DNA from: Anas platyrhynchos
Lineage: Eukaryota > Chordata > Aves > Anseriformes > Anatidae
Direction: 5' to 3'
Assembly: GCF_047663525.1 (NCBI RefSeq)
Contig: NC_092593.1
Span: 20,432,001-20,496,000, forward strand
Length of the DNA: 64,000 nt
Part shown: positions 28,101 to 43,800 of the stretch, piece after piece
Position numbering within the stretch: the stretch's first letter is position 1
Layout of the letters: every line of letters begins with the position of its first letter
Made by a program: the position numbers and the translations under genes
The notes under the pieces: generated by a model
Seen by the model: the letters and a program-made list of their open reading frames with translations, nothing else
The model's database searches: none
Told to the model about the DNA's origin: nothing

Positions 28101-31100
28101 CTTGTAAAGACAGTTTCTTATAGTTGTCCTTCTAAACCATAGATGTCACTTGAAATTATTGCTGGCTATAAGCAAGCTAACAAGGGCACCAGCAGTTATA
28201 TTCCAGCATTAGTTCAGCAGTTTCGTCTCACCTGTTTTCCCATTCAGAACGATCACAAATATCTTTTTATATGCCCATGCAGACATCAAATAGGCTCAAG
28301 AAATTACAGTTCCCCAAAATATAACTACATTTTGACTACTCTTACTTCAATGTTATTTACAGGCAAATGTATAACTTCACTCAGAAGTTCAAATTCATTG
28401 AAACTGATAAAAAATGAAGCTGCAATGGCTTGTACAAATGTGTGGATATAATTCCAACAACATGTATACTAAAAATGTTTATGCATGCAAATCACGAAGA
28501 TACCTAAATGACACTGTTTTCATATACGCAAATGTTCAATCTGCATAGAGATTTACAGTGACCACAAGTACACATTAGGTTTGCATGAGAAATGCAAACA
28601 TGAGAACAGGAACACTGTCAGTTTCAAAATAATAGGAGCAGCCAAAGGTAGTAGTGCGTAGCTAAACAGCAGAGCTTCTACCAGAACTCTGAGCATGGAA
28701 CTTCCCAAAACTATGCAAACAACAAACTGCAGAGTTAACCTTTGAATTCCTTTTGCCCAATTTGCCATAAATTGAAGGAAGACAGCACTATTGAAATACT
28801 GTTTCCATTTGTGTGTCCTCACTGGAGGTGGCTTGTGCTAAAACTCTTGTCTACAGCTGGTGCTGTGTGTGTACACTTTACCAGATGGTCCCCCTAGGCA
28901 CCAGCTGATTCAATTTTTAAAAACTTCAGTCTAGGATTCTCATATATAGAGAAGTCCCATGTTAAGGATAACAGCTAAGCCTGAGATAACTCTGCAGTAA
29001 ATGGATGAGTTAACAGATTGAAGAGGGACTTAACAAGGGCAGCACTACAGCATATTTATGGGAGCAACAAAAATTGTGAATCAAGCCTCACAGACAAAAA
29101 AACTGAACTCTCTATTTCACATAGCCTCCCTTATATGACAAGTACAGTTGAACAGTAAATTTTGAGCCAGTGCATTACAATTTCTACTTGTTCACTATCT
29201 GATGATGCAGAAAATTTCCTTTTTGCAAAGTAGAAAGCAGGGAATTTCAGTGAGAAGCTTAAAAATCTCCTATAAACTCTTTGTTCTGTAGGGTTGATTT
29301 GCATGAAAATTTTGCCCCAATTTTACCACATCAGTTCATAAATTTAATTTATTCAGCGTAGTCATTGAGTGAGGAAGCAGTTATAACTACAGCCATATGA
29401 CTGATTACAATAATTTAATCACATTGATTTAAGAGTTACTGCTGTGAAATCAGTGCAAAGACTTTGAAGACGTAGCTTTATGACTTTAAAAACACATAAC
29501 TGGCTTGAAGATAAATAAAACTTTGGATGCATCACATTGTAACATCTTTTTCCAAACAAACTATTTGAAACCATTACAAGTCATATTACTTCATCTTCCT
29601 TTGATTTAAAACATCAAATATTTTTAAATTATATTTCACAAAGCTGGTTTTCACTGTATATGATGACTATTAGGAGTGCAGGCACCTACAAAAAGCCCAC
29701 ATTTCTCAGACAGAAACAAAGGTTTGCTACAATTGCTCCATGTATTTTTAAACAGATTAATACAGCACTGCAGAAGATCTCAGCCCCCAATGTTAAAAAG
29801 ATCTCTTTGCCAGAACTGTCTTTCTTACACAATTTTGAAACAAGTTAAAACATATGTAACTATAGTCTTTTGTATCCTTCTGAACTGAAGGTCCAGTTCC
29901 AGATGAGGTAAACAATTTTCCCTAGTTCTGATTATTTAAAAACTAATTTGGAACGTGGAAGAGTTTGACAACAGTCGCTATGTTACTGCTTGCAATCAAA
30001 AATCCAATCAAATTGCTGCAATACTGCACCTCTATTTTCTAACAGAATTGGCACAAGACAAACAATGTGAATTTTTTAGAAATATTTAGGCATAAACATA
30101 TTTTCAGTGTTCAGCCATTCCAGCTATGTAGCCTTTGACACATACCTTGGTAGTTTGGGAAGTGCTGGTAAAACAGAGCCTGTTCGTCTGTAGTTAAAAA
30201 AGCCTCCAACCGCTAACACTCCAATTATGATGATTAGTATGACTGTCAACAGCACTGCTACTGCTGCTATCAAAGACAGAAGAATAAGCAACATTCAAGC
30301 AAACATAGTTGACTGTAAAAAGTATCCCAGAGAATTAAAATCTTGGCCTTCCAAAGGCATCATAGTGAGTTATTACACATCCTTAGCTCAAAATATCAAG
30401 TGTAATATATACTTGAAGCTTACTCGTTCCAGGAGGCACTCCCTTTGACAATCCTATTTCACAATAATTCCCAGTGTAGCCATAAGAACACCTGTGAATA
30501 CAAGTAGAACAGCTGAATGACTGACTTTTAAGTCTAGGATCTCAGTGTTATTATTATATTCTGTAATATTTATCCACATGCCATAAATTTTAACTCCATG
30601 CTTAGTAATGATATGTTTCACGGACTGTAAAGATAATGTCTGTTATCTGTTTAGAATTAAAAATGGAAATAAGTGCCCAGTGAGAAAAAGCTAGTCACTG
30701 AAGGCAAAAGATTTTATTTCAGTGGCGCATTGATGGCACCTAGTGGCTGTTCCAAGACACATTTACTGAGTATTACTCTTCATACAGGTTTGCCCTGTTG
30801 TTGTTTTTTCCCCAAACAGATGCATTGATTATTTATTATATTTTATTTTTTTTTTTTTACATTTTTTTGCATTACATTTTCCCAACAGATGCATAATTTA
30901 TTTGCTGATATTTTTATGCTTGTATGTGTTTTTCTGTTGTTATTACCAACATACTGTTGCCTAAGTACAGCATCTTCTGAAGCATTTCCAACACATTTCA
31001 AAGCCTTGAATTGTTCTGTGTGACTAAATCAGCACAATCTGATGCAGAACTACCTTAACAACATACTGACTTACTTGCATTTCGGAAGACCACTTTCATC

Positions 31101-31810
31101 TATATAGCATGTTCCTCCGTACATGCACCTGCATGCTGGTGGCATTGTGGGAGGGGATTCAATAGCTGCAAAAATTGAAAGCCACATTTCAGTTATCAGG
31201 ACATCTTCAGCCAAATAAATTATATTACAGAAAATGTTATTTATTTCCACAGACCTTATGTATACAAACTTACAGACTACCTTCATTATTAATTTTGCTT
31301 TTTTATGCACATATTTATTTTTATTTTTCTGCCAAATCAACTTATTTTAATTGAAGTAAAACCTCTTCTCAGAAAATAATGGCTTATTCAGTAAAAATAG
31401 GCAGAAGTAACTCAGAAGTTGCATGTGCCATCACTCTATTTTGTTCATGCAATGGAGCCCACCACCCCCCTTCAAAACCATCTATTCAGAAAGCAGCAAC
31501 ATTTCACCTCCTTCGCCCAAACTCTTTGATCCAAGCAGCTGGAAGAGTTATACAGAGAGGATTAAGAAGTGGTGATGCATTTATTTATGCAGAAAAACAG
31601 TGGATGGAAGTGAGTTCACAGCAATAAACAGCAAATAGGAAATTCCATCAACAGTGTTAATGATCCTTATTTAAAAGTGTATTGTACGCTTCCACTACTA
31701 TTACATCACTTCACTAGCTCCTCCCTCTGCAGCTCACACCTTATGGCAATAGGAGACAGCATCATCATTTATTAAGAAAATGTAAGTCAGAGGTAAGGAG
31801 GTTAAGTCTG

Positions 31811-31844
<34 letters not shown>

Positions 31845-34800
31845 ATTTTATCTTTTAATACAAAAAGAATTCAGAGAAGATTAGCCATATAAAAGATGTC
31901 TGACATAATGCTGTAAGATATAATTTATTAAATAAATGTTGCAAAGACGTATTGTATACCATCCACATCATTGTAATCTGGGAGTGCTAAAGAAATAGAA
32001 ATCTTGCAGTGGTGTACTTTTTTCTCAGGAAAGGCTGAGCAATTCTATATTCTTTGTGCTCACGGAAACTCTGTGAGGGCTCTGCTGCAATGCAACAACC
32101 AAGCACTAACTTCTAGTGCTTAAAAGGTTGTCCAGTACGTGATAATTATATAATGAGAATAAAAGCCAGATGACCTGACTTAAATACACCTGCTGTATCA
32201 GCCAGATCATCCCTCCATATGTCTGATTCAATAAAGTACTTGCATTCTGAAAGCAAAACTCCTCTGTTTTCATTTCCAGTTTCACAAATTATTTTACCTG
32301 CATCACACTCTGTGCTGCTTCCTTCTACAAACCGAGTTCCTTGAGGACAAGCACAGGTGTATCCCATTGGTCTTAGCAAACAGAGATGACTGCAGACATC
32401 TTTACAAGGATTAGGCACTGGGAGGGGAGAAAAAAAAAAAAAAGTGTGATAAAGGCAGCTGAAGAAGTAATTAAGAATATTTCTGAGATACGGCAGGGGA
32501 TTCCATATCAAACACCAAAATTCCAAAGTCTAGATCAATTTTTTAAAACAAGTGATGCCCAAACACCACATTTCCATCAAAGTCCTTATCTGCCTTTTCC
32601 TACATTTTTCCTAAGTGAGAGACCATGGCTGTTGAAAGCCAGAAAAGCACCAGAAAGTAAAGAAACAGAACATCTCTAAGGAATGTGGAGCTTTCTGATT
32701 CTGAAAGCTAAAACATCTTTGAAGAGGGGGTGTATGCTGGATTATCCTCTGGACATCCCTCTTGTCATTACTGCAGGCATGTCATAGTTGAAATGCCCCC
32801 CTCATAAATAAAAACACTTTGCATATACCAGGATAAACTTATATTGTGACTGCCATCTCTATGACAGTTCCAAGATAGACGGTAAGAAGGGAAAGAACTT
32901 GACTATGACCCATTACTAAAAGACTCTGAAGAGCAGTGTGATATTCTATTGCTGATTTCATTTCGGGTATGTAGAAAACACCTGCCAGACACCCCCTCCC
33001 TTTTATTTCTTCTTAAATTTTCAGAAATACATATTATCACATTATTAGAATACTAGGCTCTTTGAAAACATTGGTACCAACTTCAACCTCTTAGCAATAA
33101 ATGGCTCATCCAGGATGCTGATTACCTACCTGACTGATTGTATCTATGCTGGTGATAGATGCGCACTTGAGTAAGCCACGGATTTACTGTCAACAATTTC
33201 ACTTTTTCTCCACTTCCAAATTTATCTTTCTTCCAGACTTCTCCTCGTTCTTTAGCTATCCAATATAAATGGCCTTCAAAGACATCAAGGCTGTATGGAC
33301 TTCCTACTTCTCAAAGGAACCAAACAATGGACTGTCAGCAAGCACATCTCTAGCAGGAGCAATACAACTGCTGTTCTTCTTCAACTAAATATCACAGAAT
33401 CACAGAATCTCTAGGTTGGAAGAGACCTCAAGATCATCGAGTCCAACCTCTGACCTAACACTAACAGTCCCCACTAAACCATATCCCTAAGTTCTACATC
33501 TAAACGTCTTTTGAAGACTTCCAGGGATGGTGACTCAACCACCTCCCTGGGCAGCCTGTTCCAATGTCTAACAACCCTTTCAGTAAAGAAATTCTTCCTA
33601 ACATCTAACCTAAAACTCCCCTGGCGCAACTTTAGCCCATTCCCCCTCGTCCTGTCACCAGGCACATGGGAGAACAGGCCAACCCATATATCAGCTAATC
33701 ATTCACTTTATGACGTTTATAGCTGTAGATATATATTATCACATGGCTGACCACTTAATGCTGCTGTACCTGCAGACAACTTAATAATATACATAAGAAA
33801 GCATGAATCCAATTTTCCACAAGGTTCCTAGATTAGTCATGTAAGGTACTGTCAGGTAATCTAATACCCAGGCATCGTGAGCTCTGAACCTGGTGTGCTC
33901 TTTATCCCCGTATAAAGGAGGAGCAAACACTACCAAGACTTTGAAAAGCTCTTGAAAATCTAACTTCGCACATGAAAACCAAGGATTCCACAGTAAATTC
34001 TTACCTCCATGTAATACTACGGTTCTGTCTGTCCCATCAGGTCTCATGGATTCAATAATATTTTCTTTAGAATCACTCCAATAGATCCTATCGTTGTTCA
34101 AATAATCAATAGAAAGACCTGTTGGCCAGCCAAGGTCTTCAGAGACCAAAGTTTGTCTTTGCTGTCCGTCCATCCAGGCACGTTCTATTTTTGGCTGCCT
34201 TCCCCAGTCAGTCCAATACATGAACCTGAAAGGACGCAACCACAATTTAGCGTAATTCAGAATTTGGTTGCCACAATCATCCACTGAAGATTCATGGAAC
34301 AGGTTAGTTGTGGAACATAACATTGCTCAGCAGTTGTTGTTTTGCAGGTGAGATTAGCAAAGTCATGCTGAGTTAACTGAATAAGCATGTTTCAAAGACA
34401 GTAGATAAATACCAAAGAAGAATGTTTGCAACTTGTGACCTTATGTGGAAAGAGAGTGGTTTCAATGGCAATTTCTCATTCTCAGTGGAAGAAAAACTGA
34501 CTACTCTGGGCATTCATGAGTCACGAAAAAGCTGCAGAGCCCAAGTGACTTCAAGAAACTGTGCTGCTTCACTGCAGCCAGGAGATGCACATAAAACAAC
34601 ATCCTGTGATCCATCATTTAATACAAGATGGAGCAAGCACAGCTGTTGAATGTACCAGCACATTTACACTGTTTTCCACTGAAAGTGGGTATTTCTGTAC
34701 TACTTGGAGCCAGTAAAGAGAGGTTGCCATCAATTTCCCTATTTCAGTTTTAACAGAGAAATTTGGTGGGCACACAGTATTACAGAAAGGAGATTTTATT

Positions 34801-37800
34801 TGGCCTACTTGGTGTCATCACCAATGCAAGCACCTATATAGAATATGAACCTAAAATATATTCTCATGTATACAATTTTCCTGACATGAGTAAGAGGAAA
34901 ACCCTGAATTCGATCAGGAAAGCACTCTCATACTCTCTCCTGTAAAGTTTACCATTGTGGGGTTTTGGTACTGAATGGCATTGAAAATAATTCTGGCAAG
35001 TCCTGTAGTACTTACCCACTTTTTGGATTGACGGCAATAGCTGCTGGTTGATCCAGTAGAGAAAAGATAAGCCATTTTCTGTACCGTCCATCTAATTTTG
35101 CCACCTCTATACGATTAGTCCCTGAATCAGTCCAGTAAAGATGTCTGAATTAAACAAAACAGAACATTCCAAAAGTAAATAGCTTATACATGTGAGAGGA
35201 ATAAAAAAAATCTTCAAAAAAAAGCTACATCAAAACCAAACAAAATTAATAAAATGAAACAGAATTGATTACAACTGAACTTTTTCAGTCTGGAACATCC
35301 AATTCCTAGATATAGGAGTTTAGGAGATATGATCCACAGGCTCTCTAGTTTTCTCTTCTGTGGAAGTTTCTGTAGCTGCCTCTGTTCCCTGTCAAATAAC
35401 CATCACTGAAGCGATGCTGAGAACTTTCATTGTTACTTTTAAGCACCAGAGAAGGCTAATAAGCATCTTTACAGATTCAGTTTTCCAGGTAACAATCAAG
35501 TTCATTACAAATAGAAATTTATCTACCATGCAGTTTATGAGGCAACTTTGAAGCTATCCAGTTTATTCGTCCACAGCTTCTTTCTAGATTTTTGTCTTCT
35601 CACAGAGATGTTAATTAATAGTTACCATGTTAGATGAAAATGCTTTTAGTCCTTACAGATAGGGCACTTGGTCCATTCTTCTTTGGACTTAGCTTATCAT
35701 TATCATCTTGCCTATATTTTTCTCAACTTACATAATACACGTAACTCACTCAGTAATATCTACTCACTAACCACACACTGCCTTCTGATGGAATAAGTTA
35801 TCCCCTAGGTGTCTTGGGAATGTGAGATAATACTACAGTTCCTGTTTTGCAGATAGGCAGAAGTACTAAGTGCCTCAAAACACCTATATCAGTTTTTATA
35901 TCATGTGCAGACACTTAAAATTGATTTAAAAAAATAAATAAAACTATCAACATTGCCCTGGAATCAGTACAACATTGTTTGCAGTACTGAAGATGCTAGC
36001 CTCACCATGATGCTGGTGATATATGTCCTCTATTCTTTATCTTACAATGTTACAGATTTCAAATACATTTGATAGAATTTATTTATATTTTTGAATTGAA
36101 ATTCAGACACTCCCTCCCACCCCCAGAGACATTCTGTTTTCAGATGTCCTGCAGTTCACAAAGCTAACAGCAAAATAACTTGAAAGCTGGAGGTTAGCCC
36201 AGGCTTTATTACACGTATCTTAAATAAATAAATAAAAAATGCTAGAAGACGTAATTTTCCACTTGTCATGAGTGGCAGAATTTTTCAGGCTAGTGAATAG
36301 CTTCAGCCTGCCAGACTGGCTTTATTCTGCTCTAGAAATCAGCATGACATACTTTATGAACAACTCCCTAACTATTTTGTAGAACTCATCACCTAACATA
36401 GCATACATCACCTAACACAAGGAATCTCAATGACAGAAGCTGTGTATCAGGCCCTGAACTGGAAACAGAAGTCTTTTTCCAATCTTTGCCTACTCATATA
36501 CTTGAAGCATTACAAAAAAAATCTTTTTTGCCATCATCACAATTCAGCATTAAGTGCCACCTAGCTACAATCCAGATCTTAGGCACCTTCCAGTCATACT
36601 CTAAGGATATAAAATATAAACATTACTAATCATAGTTGATAACTACGTAATACAGGGGAAGCAGATGCCTAAGCTCCTTCTTTTAGCTTTCAGTTTTCTA
36701 GAAAAGTCATGCTTTACAATGATCTGCACACCATTCTTCTTCAACCTATTGACAACATCATCAAGAACATCCAAAATTCGTGAACCACATTCAGAAGACT
36801 GTCTCTAGAATCCTTCTGTCATGAAGGCTAGCATATTATCACCTAACTGACATACAACTGATCTGCCAGCTGTGGAGTAATGTATATTTCCTCAGAGAAT
36901 ACATGGTGCAGTCAGCAACACGCACTTGGCCTGTTAACTGCTGTCTGGGCAAACAGAACTTACTATAATAGGCTTTTGAACTACCAATTTTTATTCATTT
37001 ATTTATTCAGGTATTTTGAGACCAAATACCTTGAGACAGAGAGAATTCATAAGGAAAAAAATGGATTTTGCACTGCCTGATCAAACCCTTGACATCTTCA
37101 GTCTACAACATTTTTCTAGCTTCTCAGTGCACTTACCTCCCAACCCAGTCAACAGCCAACCCATCAGGATTAACTATGTATCTGAGATTCAAATCAACTT
37201 CCTTTGTAGGATTGTTTCTACTGCTGTCAAATGTGGGCAGATAGGCACGTTTGATGGCTCCAAACTGAGAACCCTGCCCCAGAATGCTGAAGTACACAAT
37301 ACCTTAAAAAACAAATCAAGGATCATTTTTAATGTTTAGTCATTCCTCATATTTTGAAAATCCTAATCTTTCTGAGCCTTTTATGTCAAGAGACTAGTTC
37401 AATTTTTAAATTCATAAAAAACAGAATATTCTGCATTAATTACATTGTGTTACTGCACATATTTTAAAGCCATTTATCATAGTTAAGAAGCACATCTAAA
37501 AACATCTTGGCCTAGATCATCAAGAAATGTGTTACATTTTTCAAGAGAAGATGATTTTAGCTTTGAACCCTTTGCACAGGATTTTGAGTTTAGATCAGTT
37601 CTTTCAAGACTTGAATCAAGGTTTGGGGATTGGCAAAAACAGAAGAGAAGGAAGAGGTTTGTTCATAGCAATCCTCTACTATTGCATAATCCTAAAGAGC
37701 AACAATTCCACAACTGAACTCACATCAAAACAAAAGGAAAAACAGAACAAAAACTAGCTACACCAAAGCAAAGTATTAAAATGAACCACACTGATGCTGA

Positions 37801-40800
37801 AGAATCAAGTAGAGAGGATGGGCACGTTCAGCCAAGACACGGCCAGTTAATCTAGTTCGATTTTGATTTCCAACATAAATTAAATACCTATGCTACCGAA
37901 ATGTATCTTTTCAAACAAACAACTGTATGGCTGAGTACTCATGTTCTACATATACTCACTCAGGCCTATTCCTTCAGGGTCCCAGTCATAATCCAGAGCT
38001 TGGATGTGCTCCTGGTTATCGATATAGTCAGAGTACTGTTCTGATGAGATATTGTACCTTCGAATCCGCACATTATCTGGCAGCAGTAACAATGGAGGAT
38101 TACCTAGGAAATGATAATGAACTTTACTTCCTTGTATTTTTAGGGAAAAAAAAAAAAAAAAAAAAAAAAAAAACAGATAAAAGTCATTTACATTTAAAAC
38201 TAAACTCGTGTTTTCACAGGTTCTCACTGAGTAAGCGGCAGAAAGGACAGAGGGCCACCTCTAAAGCTTCAGAGCTTTAATATTAGATTTTTTTAGTTAA
38301 AAAAAATAATAATAATTTGGAAATTTCATGAAAAACACTGGGCATGCTTACCAATGAAAACAGTATTGTCCTTTTCACCATAGACTTTGTGCAGCCATAA
38401 TCATCACTAAGGCAAAAATCCTTAAAAATTCTTGAACATCACAGTGTTGGCATACTGACATGTCACATTTCAAAAATGGAATGCAGCTACACACAGTGCA
38501 GCTCAGCTTAAGCACCTTACCAAATGGGGAACTATTTTGGTAACTATAAAAAAATTGCCAGTATCTTGAGCCAGGAGCTGTCTCAGTGCTTCTACCCAAT
38601 GTATCTACAGTCAGAAGAATGCTCTCCTACCTGACCACAGGTTAATTTGAGGTTAGCCTCAGTACTCTAATAATTTGGGTTATACTCAAGTAGAGTACTA
38701 TTCCCACTCAAGTGGGAGTAGTAGTCCCAGCTGGCTCACTGTTGGTAAGAACATGCAATTGTACAGCCCTTTTGTCAATGACCAAGTCCAGCTGGGAGTC
38801 ATGGACATCTTCACAAAACCCGTAAGAAGTGAAAAGGTATTCACCTGGGAAAAGAATACCTCATTTACCAGTGCCTTTTCCAACTAATAAACCTCAGTCT
38901 ATGAAGCGTTTATCTGAATACAGATCCTTTTCCCCCAAAGGCATGCACAATTATGGAACAATAAGGGAAGTGACTCCATTCTCTAATAAGCACACAATTC
39001 ACTGCAGAAATCGGCAGCTTTACCAATAAAGAAAAAGACCTGATATTCTCTGTGTCTTCTGAAAACACCTGATTATCAGGCCCACAGCAGACACAGGCAA
39101 AGAAAGCCCTCATTTATAAGTGCTGTGAGCTTGTACTACAAAGAGTGATACTGTTCTGGGCATGGATAGAACTTCAGGCACAATCAATTTCACAATGTTA
39201 TCAGCTACAATCATGATATCCTATATCACGGAGCCATGAAAATATCTACATGTCTAGAATATCTAGATGATTCCTGAATAAAACCTATGAAGAAAAATTT
39301 CAAAGAACTAGATCTGAGACACCAGCACATAAAGAAGTTGCCAAGCAGAAACCCAGGTACCATATTGCTACCATGCATCTCTGAAAGCTGCTACAGTGTA
39401 AGTAATTTTCTAAATATGATGTTGTTTCAGTCTTTTATATAATACTACCGTGTTGTCAATTTTTTCTTCAGCTCTGTATTATTACTACTCAACTATAATT
39501 ATCTTCTGAATCAACTATCTACCTATTCAATGGCTGTCACACACTGTAGTCGCTGCGCTGAGGTATGTCAAAAAAACTAATGATTGAAGTTAAATATGGG
39601 CCAAAGTCCTTCTGTTTGTGTGCATCAGTCCATGAACAACGAATAAGCAGCCTGTCATCAAAGTGCCTTTGATTTGTACCAGTTTAATGCAACTTCCTTC
39701 TGATTAATTCTTTTGTTGCAAAAACCTAAACTTCAGGAATAGGCAGCATTAATTTCCTTCTGCTGACATCCACAGGATAAGCAGTCTTTTGTTTTAGAGA
39801 AAATTTCAGGTGAAAGGAAGGCAGTGATCCAAACCAAAATATTATTTTTAATATTTACAACTGGAAGCAGAGATGAGCATTTCTCTTCCTGATTATGGAA
39901 CGAGTGGAAAACACACATAATATTATGCTACGGAATAAAGTTTGGTTTTCGTTATCCCCTTCCATAAAAAGAGATGATTGTATTCATTAAGTTGCTGTAC
40001 AACACTTGCTCATTACAGGTAGCGATCAATCTTGCTGTCAGTTAACATACCATTAGCTGCACACTGCTTCCCTTGTTGATCACCCACAGATCTGAAGCCA
40101 TCTGCACAGAAACATTCATAGCTTCCTTTGGAATTTTTACAGTCTTGGGTGCACGTTCCGAAGATCTCACATTCATTGATATCTACACATAAGCAGAGAA
40201 AAGATACCTAGAGTTTAATCTCTCCTTCCACATCCTGGCCATCTTTACTCCATGAAGCATTAGCTTATCCCTTCCCCACATAAGCTAAAAGATCCGTGAT
40301 AATAAATTATTTTTAAAATCAGCCTTAGTTTTCTAAAAGAACTTCTAATCACTTATTTAACATAAGTCTTAACTATAAATTGCTAACAACTGTATAGCTT
40401 ATGTTCAACAGATTGCTTTTAAGAGACATATTTTTCATTGTGTATTTTTGTGTTAAATCACCAAGGAAAGACAAAAGATGAGGCATGACTACAATAAGAT
40501 GCAAGAGCAACCCTTGTTGAAATGTTGAAACACAGATACCTAGTCCCTAAGAAACAATATCAGCCAGAAGGACAGGGAGGAATGCCCTTTGATTGTGTTT
40601 AATAAAGCCACACAAATTGTCCACAAGATCTGGGAGCAACAAACAGAAGTGATCTTGTCAAAATATACTGAAATGGTAACCACAATCACACTATACTGCA
40701 TAATCACTACCAATAGCCTTTGAGTAAACTCCTCCATATTTTATCTGCATATAAACAAGAAAAAGCATGGCACAATAAACCTCTACTGAAGTTTTGTTTT

Positions 40801-43800
40801 TGTTTTTTTCTTTTTTTTTTACTTTTCTGTTCTGAAACAGAACCAAATGAGAGTGTAACCTTCAGTAAGTTTTCTATTAATAAGGAAAAATAATAGCAAG
40901 TTTTCATGCTTCAGATTGCAAAGATACAACTACACCTATACACCAAAAAGCAAGAATGTATACCCACAGCTAACAAAAGCCTAAAAAAAATGAACTGTGG
41001 AGCCACCTCTTTACTGAATGACGCCTGCATGTTAGAAAACATGATTCAGCAAAATGGTTTAAGAAGCATGTGGTAAATGTACAAACATCCTGTTATAATG
41101 TAGGAGTGAGTAGTCATATTAGAATGATGAAGTGACAGGTCACTGAACACTGATCAGTGAGAAGATGTTTAGAAGAATGAAAATACCATCACAGGAGTTT
41201 CGGTTAATCTCACTGGCCTTGTACCCTGGTCTACAGGAACAGATAAAGCCTCCTTCATTCAAGTTGGTACAGTTATGTTCACAGATATTTTCGGCACAGG
41301 TTCGTTCTGTTCCAGTATCTGAAAAAGGTATGAATTAGACAATTATAACCATTAAAAAAATGTGATAAGTGATAATTAAGTGATAAGGACGTTGTAATTT
41401 TGATCGTTATTGTCTATTTGAAAAGCATTTTCAATGGATAATGTTAGTTTTCCTTCTGTTTTTTTCCGAAGTGAAATCCACTTAATGTGAACATCCTTTC
41501 TCTAAGGCAAACTAAAACAGGGTGGTAAAGGTCAGTCAAAAGAACTTCCAACTAAGAATAGTTTCACTATAGAAGTAGGTGAACAGGGTCAGAGTTAACA
41601 GCCATAAACATCCAACTCATCTCCCTTAAGAGAATCTGCAGCAACTGCAGAAACAAAGACACATGACTAACTCCTACCTTTGCCAAGCAACCTCTTTCTT
41701 ACCCAGTCCTTTCTCATTACCTAAACAAAAAGTGTTCTCAACTGCTGCCATACATGCCACAGACCACATATTACTTATATCTGGAAAATAGAGAAGATGA
41801 CAACATACTCATCCAGTACCTAATCAAAAGCCTAGTGAAGTCAATACAGGTCATTGCACCAAATACACTGCCCTTTAAAGAAATGCCTAAAACAGAAAAG
41901 GTACGTGAGGTATTCTGTATCAAATAGAAAATTATACTCTTCTCAACACATAAAATTATATTGATTCTGACTTACTCTACATATATACAAAGTCCTTCAA
42001 AATTCAGATTGTATCTAAGTAGGAAAGAAATAAAGAAATAACATATGGTTTATTGACATCATGAGAAAAGATAGAAATGTATGACAAAAACATTACATAT
42101 TAAGGTCATTATCTCCTTTATAACATATACATCCCAGTCCTAATTAATTTTAAACACATCGATTTCATATATATGTAGAAGCATAAATTCATTGTGTAGA
42201 TACATACACACACACAGAGCTTTTCTCTCAACATCTCAGGTTTTTGATATTGGTAAGACTGGGAACGTTATCATCTGACCTACATTTATATCTATCCACA
42301 AACGGTAGAATGCTGACTGCTAGGCGTCTGATTTGCACCGTTTCAGATCCTTTTTATATTTTCATCAAGTCATTGCATTAGGTTATATTACCTAAAGACC
42401 ATCAGGGATAGTAAGTGATACAGCTGCTTAAGAAGGGACTGCACTATAGGATCACAAGTTATTTGTGCTTTGCAAGCATGCTGGATTGTAATTCACTAGT
42501 GCATTATTTGGCACACTTTCACCTGAAGCCATTGAAGCAAACTAAAATTGCAAGTAGATGGTCATATTATTACTCTATAACTCTCTTTATATGAATGTAT
42601 AGAGACTTGGGTTTTTATTTTTTTTTAGATTTCATCAGAATAGTCTCTTGCCTCACAGTCCAAGTCACAGTTTTTGCATTTAAATGGCTGTTAGTAGATT
42701 CATGAGGCATAATTAATAAAAGTTGTGCATGCACAGAGGAACTCAGAGGACCCTCAGCTTGAGTAATGGCTGTCCCTATAGACTTCTGTGTTCTGTCTGT
42801 AAAGAGGACAATAGAAGCATCTCAATATATTTTTGATTTCAACAGGGCTGGAGCAACTTCTATGGGTTCAGGATCTGCCCATGAATACTTCTGTAGGTTG
42901 GCCTATGGCAATTCCAATTTAACTATTTGGTTGTTCTTGCCTTCATAATGCAACACTTCTCAGAACAAGATTAAAAACAAGATCAAACCTTTTTTTGTGA
43001 TGCATAAATGCTATGAGTCTAAAGAGACTGTTCAGAGCACTTAATTTCTTAGGGCTTTTCACCCAAAGAAAGAAAAAAAATTACATTGTCATGGCTAACC
43101 AGATAATCCCAGCATGGGGTAATTAAAAACTGTCTGACTATGCTATCCACGAAGGAACATGTATTGTTATCATTCTCAGAAATGTTTATTTAAATAACAT
43201 TATCATTTTTATTCAATTAATGTTGTTACTTACTGCAGCCCATTTCATCAAAATGGTCTCCACAGTCATCATAATTGTCACAGACATAATGTAGAGGAAT
43301 ACAATTTCCATTACTGCACTTGAATTCTTCAGTTGTACAAGGTCTTGGGGTCGGTTCTCTACCTACAGTTGAGAAGAGAAACATTCCTCTATCACAACTT
43401 CAGTTACACAGTACCAACAGACAGCACTATTACATATTGCTAATGAGGAAGCTGATGCAATGTGGTAAAATAATGACTAGAGTGACATTGGAAGAGTATC
43501 ATAAAGCTAAGCAACGCCTCCTGACACCTAGTCACACCCCAGTGAAGTGAAGAAGCCTTTCCACCTCCATAAAATGGAAAGTTAGAAACTTCCTGTTAAT
43601 AGTAGATTGAACTTTTTTTTTTATAATAGTGCAAAGTAATTAATACCCTTTAACTCTATACTATACACATCTGCTGCAGACTTCAAGAGATTGAGTTATT
43701 AGTAAAATACTAATTTAAGAAAATTTTGCAATAAAACCAGCAAATACATTAGCTTTTTTTGGTTGCTTAATAAGTAATCAAAAATATGATAAAACTATAT

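Noticed and set aside
33474-33665. 63-codon minus-strand open frame with clear similarity to a transposon protein
   Set aside because: It is the C-terminal remnant of the CR1 reverse transcriptase within the CR1 fragment, not a host gene.
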